Origin: Dastarcus helophoroides
Lineage: Eukaryota; Arthropoda; Insecta; Coleoptera; Bothrideridae
Length of the DNA: 64,000 bases
Direction: 5' to 3'
Assembly: GCA_028583605.1 (NCBI GenBank)
Contig: CM053330.1
Coordinates: 21,230,129-21,294,128, forward strand
A program made the position numbers and the translations under genes. How positions within the stretch are numbered: the first letter of the stretch is position 1; each line of letters begins with the position of its first letter. The notes below the pieces were generated by a model, which was not told the DNA's origin, did no database searches, and saw nothing but the letters and a program-made list of their open reading frames with translations. Positions 58,224 to 64,000 of this stretch are shown piece by piece.

Positions 58224-58938
58224 AGGCTCTTTCACACGGAAAGTCGTAAGGCTCGCACTCGCGAGCGAGCGGATGGCTCCCAAGATTGAAATGCAAAGAG
58301 TACAATGGAGCTTTCACATGGGATGCACGGACTTTTAGGGCGCGCGAGTGAGAGCCGGTAAGGCTAGTGCATTTCGAGCCGTCCGCTTAGAAGGGAGTCG
58401 CGTCTCTTGCTCGAAATGCGGAATGACAGCATTCACACGAGAAGAGCGACAATCGCTCATGGCTCTCGCTCCCCAGCATTAAGTCGAGATGGATTTTGAT
58501 GTAGAATTGTTAATTAATTCAATCAGTATCCGACCCACCAGTCACGATTTGGACGGGACAGTCCCGATCGAAATTTCGTGTGTCTGGATTTTGCGCAATA
58601 TTGCCAACTGATTTTTTTTGTAATAAAATGTTTTGGGTATTGATAGATTACCCCGATTTTTTCTTCACAAAAGATGACAACACTGATCCGATCCGCCCTT
58701 TGGTACAAAAATGCCACGTCATACAAAGACCACGATAACGTAAAAATTGGAGGAAAGTTTCCGAAGTTCTGAACAGAGATTTTTTAACATTATCTGGTTT
58801 GATTAATTGCAATAAACGACGGACGCAAAGTTTAGCGCTCGAGCCGAAAAGCTCTCCGTGTGAAGGACTGGAAGGTGGGAGCGGAAAAAGCTCGCGCTCG
58901 CGAGTGCAACTCTTACGGCTCTCCGTGTGAAAGAGCCG
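58224..58938. mobile_element. Foldback MITE with TAA flanks
   Basis: The left end GGCTCTTTCACACGGAAAGT and the inverted right end GGCTCTTTCACACGGAGAGC extend through CGTAAG and the GCTCGC/GCGAGC-rich stretch CTCGCACTCGCGAGCG. TAA trinucleotides flank it (58221-58223 and 58939-58941). Additional inner copies of ACTTTCACACGG-like and CGAGTG words lie at 58310-58460. GC content is clearly above its surroundings. No coding frame. Confidence 0.82.
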
Positions 58939-59506
58939 TAACTCACCTTAAAACATTAAATTATGTGTGAGTGTGCAAAATTAAATTTTTGTCAAATATT
59001 TTTTAATCTCTCTATTTCTCTATCTCTTTCAGGCTTCGCCCTTCATTAATCCTTTGTTTCCCCAAACGAAAATTCCCCAAATAATACTACAAGCCCACCC
59101 AATTGAAAATGTTGGGGCACTATACCGTAAAGTGTATGATAAAGAGCAGCAAGCAAAAAACAAAGAAAAACTAATTTTAAGGCCAAAAAGATAGGCAGAA
59201 TTGATGTTCAGGTTGCCCAAATTCTAATGCTTGAAATTTTTTTTTAAAATTACGACACGTTAAACAACACCAGTAACAACAACAAGGGCAATATGATTAT
59301 CTATGAGCCCTTGGGCATTGTAAGTTTATAATACATCATCTTGTTATCATTGTTGCTGTGCAACAGCGGCGTTTACAAAGAATATTGAATTTTACTCTTT
59401 TATATCAAAACATTTTGACATAATAGATGTCACAAATTAATTTATCGTAAATATCAAAAAAAAAAGAAATTCGAATTAAATGGCAGATTTGTAGGACATT
59501 AAACTT

Positions 59507-59634
59507 TGAAGGCACCACGGGTGTTAAAGGATAATAACGCCCTACGACGTACATCCCCCGGGCCAGAGGCCCTCGGAAGGTACACTGTCGACCTCGGTGC
59601 GTTATTATCCTTATAACACCCTTGGTACCTTCAT
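59507..59634. mobile_element. Short palindromic MITE
   Basis: GGCACCACGGGTGTTAAAGG with ATAATAACGC on the left is mirrored by GCGTTATTATCCTTATAACA and CCCTTGGTACC on the right. Arms of roughly 50 bp surround a GC-rich centre (CCCCCGGGCCAGAGGCCCTC). It has no coding capacity and no target duplication that I can assign. Confidence 0.82.
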
Positions 59635-59639
59635 TAAAT

Positions 59640-62600
59640 TAAGAACTTGTTAGCAATTTAAAAATTTTGTAACGGATTTTAAAGTTAATAGTTGTTTGTT
59701 AGATGTTTGTTTAGTAGATGTTGATTAGAAGTTTTTACGGAAGTAGGTATTTATAGTAAGTAAATACTTGGCTATTAAAAAGATAACGTATTTATGCTAC
59801 TGTACTATTTTAGTAAGCATCAGTTACCAATTTGAACCAACAATTGCACCCTAAATTGAATATTATACCATTTACGAATAAGTGGTTCAGTGTCCTATTA
59901 AATAAAAGTGTTAAGCATCCATAGCCATAAGCGTAGCTAGAACAGGGAAGGGTGAGGCGCTTGCCCTCCCCCCCGGTTCATCCAGCAAACCGAAAATTTA
60001 TATGTATTCAAATCGGAAACTTTTACACATTTCTTCTTCAAAATTCATCCTTGCCTTGGAATCATGTTTTTCTAAATTTCGACTTTTTTCTCAAATTTCG
60101 TTTTTTTACAATATTAATATTTATCTTTTTCTTTTAAAATTTCCCAATTATTAATAACATTCGACTTCTTTTATCAAACTTGACTCTTTCAAATTTTCGA
60201 ATTCTTATTTAAAGGTTCGTCGTTTTTTTCTGAAATTTCTCCATTTTTCGAAATTCGATTTTTTCTGAAAATTTCGACTTTTTTTAATTCTGCAAAGTTT
60301 AGCTCGTTTATTGAAATTTGCCTTTTCCTCGAAATCTGATCGATCTTCTTATAAAAAGTATCTTTTTTGGAAATTTAAAATTTTGATAAATGCGCAAAAA
60401 TTACAAAAAAATTCTCTTTGTAAATTTCAACTTGTCAAATTTTGACCTGTATCACAATATTGGACATTTTCTGATGCAACACTGAGGCAAGGTAGGGCGC
60501 CTGTCTTCCTCTGACTCGAGCAGCCAAGAGATAATGGTCCCTATTTATAAAAAGAAGAACTAGCTTTTACTTCGCAAAAATAACGGAAATACTTTAGATG
60601 TTATGCATAAAAGATAAAGTACTGAGCCGTTGAAAGTTTTGCTTCAGACTAAAAGGTTTTATCTTTTTTGTATTTATAAAAAAAGCTTTTACTTTAAAAA
60701 TCAAAGGATTTGTTTCACCAAAAATGCATCTACTAGAAACTAACTTTTTTTTATAGATCAGATATTTGTATAATTTATTAGTTGTGTAAATTTTAGTCAG
60801 TCTAAGTTTATGGTTGTAATTATATTTTGGTGGATAGGACTGGTCCTTGGTTACCTTCAAAAATTGATATAAACATTTTGTCCCCTGAAAACGAGAATAA
60901 TTTAAAAATATATTCGGTTTCCAAGACTAGAAAACGATGACCAAAGTGAAATGGTTTGGCAAATTTCCTTTTCCAAGACCTGTTGATGATCTTGACTGTT
61001 TATATGTTCATATTGAAAAGCCAGCCAAATTTGTATATGAATATGTAAATAAAGAGGTTTTCAAGTTGGAATGTGCAAGTTACATGTGATTCAAAGCATG
61101 TCATAATTAGTAATGATGGGAGATAGCTTGGATCAGTTTATAATATTCTTATATCGAGAAGTTAGGTAGTGTGTGAAGTTATCAAGAGGATAAGAAACGC
61201 ACTTACACTAGGAAAAGTGGGTATGGAATAATGCTATATCTGATAACCAAGCCTGCCGAGAGTCCTGGGGCAATTATGATGTTCTGGCCCTTAGTTGGAT
61301 ACTAAAGACTCTCATGAAGCCTGGACCCCAGGGCATTTGCTCCCTTTACCCCACCCCCCTCTCCCAAGAGGGCACTGATTACTTCTTACATCAACCCCGA
61401 GGAGGAATATTAGAAGCTGTATCATATTTGAAATAGCAAGTTTTTACCTTTTACTTTAATTTTTCAAAGGATTTGCTTGCAAAGAAAAGATAAAGATTAT
61501 AAACACGAATTAGAGTAAAACCTTTTACTTCTAACTTTTATTTCTCATCCTTATCTTTTGCTTTTGCCTTTTACTTCAAAGTAAATCCTTTAATTTTATA
61601 AATATCGCTTAATAAATATTCACCCAAGAAATTTTAATTTGCTTTTTCTTTAAATTTCGTTTTTTTTAAATCTGCTTTTTTTATAAATTTCGATGAAATA
61701 TGACTATTTCTGGGAAATTTGGAATTTTCACTAAATGTAAAATTAAATACTTTTTCTTAAAATTTAGATCTTTTTCGCAAATTTGGGAACATTTTCTCCC
61801 AATTTGGTCTTCGTTTCAGTTTTGAGAACCTTTTGAAAATGTCGACTTTTTTTCTTAAAATTTGACTTTCTCTGAGAAATTTTCAATTTTTTGTCCACTT
61901 CAAAGTTATCTCGAAATATCGCTTTTTCCAAATTCCGATACATTTAGCTTTTTCTGAAAGATTCGATCTTTTAAAATTTGATTTTTTAGAAATTATTACC
62001 GGTTTCTTAAAATTTGCCCTTTTCAGGAAATTTTGATTTTTATCTCAACAGCCGATGTATAATATTTCTAGGAATTTCGCCTTTCAAAATTTTGACTTTT
62101 TTCTCTTAAACTAGTTGTTTTCCTAAAATTCTCCTTTCCTCAAAATTTGTCCTTTTCGAAATTTCGATTTTAGTTTTAAAAGCCTTCTTTTTGGACTTTT
62201 GTTTCAAAAATCGTTTATTTATTGCCATTTTTATGCATATTTCTCTCTTTCAACAAATTACGTCGTAAATGTTAATAAAAATAATGTTGAATATTTTTGG
62301 AGATTTCGAGAAAAACATTTCTTGTAAAATCAACGTCTTTACTAAATGTTAAATTTTGAGAACAACGTTTTTGGAAATTGCGATTTTTCTTTCTAAAATT
62401 CATTTTTTTTCTGAAAATTGCGTCCTTTTCACAGAATTAACCTTTGAAATTTTTGACTTTTTTCGAATTTTGGACATTTTTTGAGTTTCTGAGAAAGGTT
62501 AGGTTTTTATTTTTAATATAGCTTCCATTTATTAAAAATAAATTATTTCTGAAGATTTCGACTTTTCATAAAATTCGTTAATTTTTCTAAAATTGGATCG

Positions 62601-62945
62601 ACATTTTAATAGAAAACTAATCTAACTAAATCTGAAAATATTATTTTTAGGAAATTTTGAGCAAAAGATTTCATGTAAACTTTAAGATGACAAAATTTAA
62701 ATAGAGTAAATATTGAGAAAGAAATACTATTCAAAATTGCAATTTTTAGGATCTAAATTTGACTTATTTTGGAAATTACCACTTTTTTCACAAAAACTGA
62801 CTCTTAGAGGTTTCGTCTTTTTTTGACATTTCCACTTTTCGGCATTTTTTGAAGTTCTACGAAAGGTTTTTTTTTCTTAAAGTGGCTCTTTTTCGAAATT
62901 TCGACTTTAATGTAGAAATTCGATCTGGCCAGTTCGTGTAATTTT
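59640..62945. repeat. Intergenic DNA, largely quasi-repetitive A/T-rich
   Basis: 60040-60430 and 61620-62930 consist of irregular reiterations of TTTCGAAATTTCGACTTTTT-like words. Between them (60440-61600) ordinary non-coding DNA is seen. A word such as CATAAGCGTAGCTAGA at 59927 resembles element termini, without a partner found. No gene supported. Confidence 0.6.
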
Positions 62946-62948
62946 TAA

Positions 62949-64000
62949 CCCGGCATGTGACACGTGAATTTTTTTTACACCTTCCGACAGGTGGGGTGTC
63001 AGATGAGATTTTAATAATTTCTATAAATATTTAGGGCTACTCATTTAATTTTTGTTAACTTGTGAGTCATCTTCATAAAAGAAAACCAAAAAAGTAAAAG
63101 AAGTATTTATATTTTTGCCAAAGATACATTAATAACTTAAACATACATTTTTTTCTATAAAATATGCACTATTTTATAGAGTCTAAGTTTTAAAATACAA
63201 AACAAGCGTTATTATTTTGTGTCATATGATAACTAAAATAACAAAATCACAATTTTTAACAAAATATAAAATCATTGGTATATGTGAAAAAATTATTACG
63301 TTAGTGGGAATCGAATTCGAGTGATTTTCCACATTTTTTTTTTGCAGTGTTGTAATGAATTCTCAAGACATATGGTAGATCTGCAGGCTTCACACACGTT
63401 TTTTACCTTTTTGATTTCTGTCACCGTCGTTTCGACGTAACGTGGCGAATTTTTCCATTTTTCAGATTTCTTAGCAATTCGATAATTTGCATTTCTTATA
63501 ATATCTGCTATCATTTTTTCATCTGCGAGTATAAGAAGATGAAAACATTCTATTGGCGTTTTAGCCTTCATCCCTGGCAAGTAAGTTACAATATTTTTAG
63601 ATCTGGTTTTAACATTTTTATTTGGTGTTTTTTTACTCCATTTGGTTCCATTTTTTCCTATAAAAGTTATTTTCGTATCCTTCTGCCTCTTCCATTACAC
63701 CATTCTCTTCTTGTGTCTCTCTCTTCACTCTTCGCTTCCTGAAGTTGTTTCTGGTTAGGATATTCCAGTTTGGTACTAATTTGGTCGATTTCATCATCTC
63801 CTTCCAAGTAGTCTTCATCGATAAAAGGTTGGTTGGCCTCGGACTCTTTCCCATAAGGCTAACAGACAATCCTGCTCCATTTACCATTCACACATCTTGA
63901 TAAATAGTTACAAAAGAAAACGCACTATAAATTTAGCAAAAAAACTCACAGAAAAAGTCGCTCTTACCTTGTTCAGCAGGCGAAGAACCAAAAACGTAAC
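62949..64000 (-). mobile_element. piggyBac-like element, 3' portion, running off the window
   Basis: At 62945-62948 TTAA is followed by CCCGGCATGTGACACGTG. TTAA is the piggyBac target and CCC/CCY starts are usual for piggyBac ends. A minus-strand transposase remnant lies inside (63296-63890). The other end would lie beyond 64000. Confidence 0.65.
63296..63890 (-). pseudogene. piggyBac-like transposase, internally deleted
   Basis: Minus strand, first part (about 63860-63700): an acidic stretch with DEDYLEGDDEIDQI, as in piggyBac N-termini, ending in stops. Second part (63615-63296): KNIVTYLPGMKAKTPIECFH, matching the start of the piggyBac transposase domain. It then jumps to VKNVCEACRSTICLENSLQH and CKKK, a Cys-rich C-terminal finger. 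The catalytic Asp region between them is absent. At least one frameshift separates the parts. Confidence 0.65.

Noticed and set aside
59029..59220. Missing 5' exon of the DAZAP2 homologue
   Set aside because: The frame encodes a hydrophobic peptide without the Pro/Tyr-rich character of the family, and no donor in suitable phase was seen.
1..64000. CRISPR arrays, bacterial operons or giant-virus/Polinton genes
   Set aside because: No regularly spaced direct repeats, ribosome binding sites, capsid, DNA polymerase B or packaging ATPase motifs were seen.

Overview
The window looks like AT-rich nuclear DNA of an insect or close arthropod relative. Introns, a ZAD zinc-finger gene (an arthropod family), tRNA-derived SINEs and abundant DNA transposons all point to a eukaryote. 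There are no bacterial operons, CRISPR arrays or phage genes. The species cannot be fixed from the sequence.

Only two host genes can be supported. (1) A ZAD-type C2H2 zinc-finger gene on the + strand (31821-39982). Its ZAD is split by a 54-bp in-frame intron, and a 6.5-kb second intron is filled with transposons. (2) The 3' three coding exons of a DAZAP2 homologue on the - strand (55010-57655), all joined in phase 0, with its 5' exon not found. Everything else recognisable is mobile DNA or its debris.

Layout. 0-3 kb: a degenerate Ty3/gypsy fragment (gag knuckle, protease region) and a (CT)n microsatellite. 3.05-6.31 kb: a full-length hAT element with a perfect 8-bp target duplication and a twice-frameshifted transposase. 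7-13.7 kb: old debris (LINE RNase H piece, mariner piece, tRNA-like piece, dispersed repeats). 13.7-15.9 kb: 5'-truncated gypsy element with its 3' LTR, sitting at the edge of a dispersed repeat. 16.3-22.1 kb: two P-element-like copies in inverted orientation flanking a palindromic MITE and a degenerate tandem array. 22.1-24.9 kb: quasi-repetitive A/T-rich DNA. 25.8-28.6 kb: a second, longer gypsy remnant. 29.1-30.5 kb: a third P-like copy. 31.8-40 kb: the ZAD gene, with a mariner carrying a TAA-flanked MITE inside its own inverted repeat. 41.4-42.5 kb: Mutator-like (MULE) fragments. 46.5-50.5 kb: a nest of elements (TTA-flanked element containing mariner pieces and a hAT, which contains a further MITE). 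52.4-52.8 kb: two SINE copies. 55-57.7 kb: the DAZAP2 homologue. 58.2-59.6 kb: two foldback MITEs. 62.9 kb to the end: the 3' part of a piggyBac-like element.

The most informative observations are structural: exact target-site duplications define six elements, and nested insertions give a relative order of events. The P-like family (THAP exon, CATGAT termini, 8-bp duplications) exists here only as internally deleted derivatives. No intact transposase was found, so active elements would have to be supplied from elsewhere in the genome.
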